Program-made: the position numbers and the translations under genes
Assembly (NCBI GenBank): GCA_900548515.1
Contig: URKU01000052.1
Coordinates: 1 to 13,156, forward strand
Origin: an uncultured Collinsella sp.
GTDB taxonomy: Bacteria; Actinomycetota; Coriobacteriia; Coriobacteriales; Coriobacteriaceae
Reading direction: 5' to 3'
Length of the DNA: 13,156 nucleotides
Notes under the pieces: generated by a model
What the model was told of the DNA's origin: nothing
Database searches by the model: none
The model's input: only the letters and a program-made list of their open reading frames with translations
Part shown: positions 13,059 to 13,156 of the stretch, piece after piece
How the letters are laid out: every line of letters begins with the position of its first letter
How positions within the stretch are numbered: the first letter of the stretch is position 1

Positions 13059-13156
13059 CTACTGGGCGTCGGGGACCTCGTAGGTGGCCGCCGGCGTGTT
13101 GTCGCACACGACGGTAAAGCCGCCGTCCTTGTCGACATCGACCGTCACCTGATCGC
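13059..13156 (-). CDS. C-terminal end of a protein, 5' part outside window
   Basis: An open frame enters from the right edge on the minus strand and stops at TAG (13061-13059). The visible 31 residues include VTVDVDKDGGFTVVCDN and end in TYEVPDAQ. The alternation suggests beta strands. The terminator at 12978-13015 in the same direction supports it as a real gene end. The family cannot be named from this fragment. Confidence 0.6.
   Translation of the reverse strand, partial: DQVTVDVDKDGGFTVVCDNTPAATYEVPDAQ

Noticed and set aside
12923..13138. Open frame of 71 codons on the minus strand at the right edge
   Set aside because: It crosses the terminator hairpin at 12978-13015 and overlaps the better-supported end of the frame that stops at 13059.
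1..13156. tRNA, rRNA or known riboswitch
   Set aside because: I scanned intergenic stretches for tRNA-like arms and for conserved riboswitch cores and saw none; no gene-free stretch exceeds 300 bases.

Overview
The window looks like chromosomal DNA of a high-GC anaerobic actinobacterium of the Coriobacteriia, most likely Collinsella or a close relative. This rests on codon use, the mannose-family PTS, a DUF5692-type membrane protein beside a TetR regulator, and a large FeS/flavin oxidoreductase of a kind I associate with these gut anaerobes. The assignment is from memory of families, not from a search.

Layout, left to right. (1) 1-2870: the 5' part of an FeS/FAD oxidoreductase gene (minus strand) is divergent from a TetR-type regulator, and a multi-pass membrane protein gene follows the regulator. 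The divergent promoter region holds two perfect 6-3-6 palindromes that are good TetR operator candidates. A strong terminator closes the unit. (2) 2988-4478: a single-pass membrane protein with a very acidic N-terminal half and an extracytoplasmic C-terminal domain, of unknown function. (3) 4691-10984: a compact sugar module. One arm (minus) is deoC, a short type I mannose-6-phosphate isomerase gene and an RmlD-like reductase gene. The divergent arm (plus) encodes PTS EIIA, EIIB, EIIC and EIID of the mannose family, followed by a GntR/UTRA regulator. A shared motif, GTATGAC(A/C)A, occurs twice in the divergent promoter region and once at the gntR ribosome-binding site, which suggests one local regulon. 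(4) 11049-11232: a second copy of the 3' end and 3' flank of the gene at 2988-4478, now a 39-codon relic. (5) 11224-12576: an AAA/DUF4143-type ATPase gene (minus) with a long palindrome around its promoter. (6) 12732-13156: a small proline-rich and acidic protein gene and the 3' end of another minus-strand gene, separated by a terminator.

The most interesting structure is that the whole sugar module (about 6.5 kb) lies between two direct repeats of roughly 165-185 bp. The left copy is the intact 3' end of the acidic membrane protein gene and the right copy is a displaced 3' end. This is the footprint expected when an element integrates in the 3' end of a gene and restores it, but no integrase is visible, so duplication plus deletion or homologous exchange is also possible.

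How the genes may work together: the PTS would import and phosphorylate a sugar. An isomerase, an aldolase and an NAD(P)-dependent reductase would process it, under GntR control. The exact substrate cannot be read from the sequence. The presence of an RmlD-like enzyme with an altered STDYVF motif, together with a DeoC aldolase, hints at an unusual or deoxy sugar.
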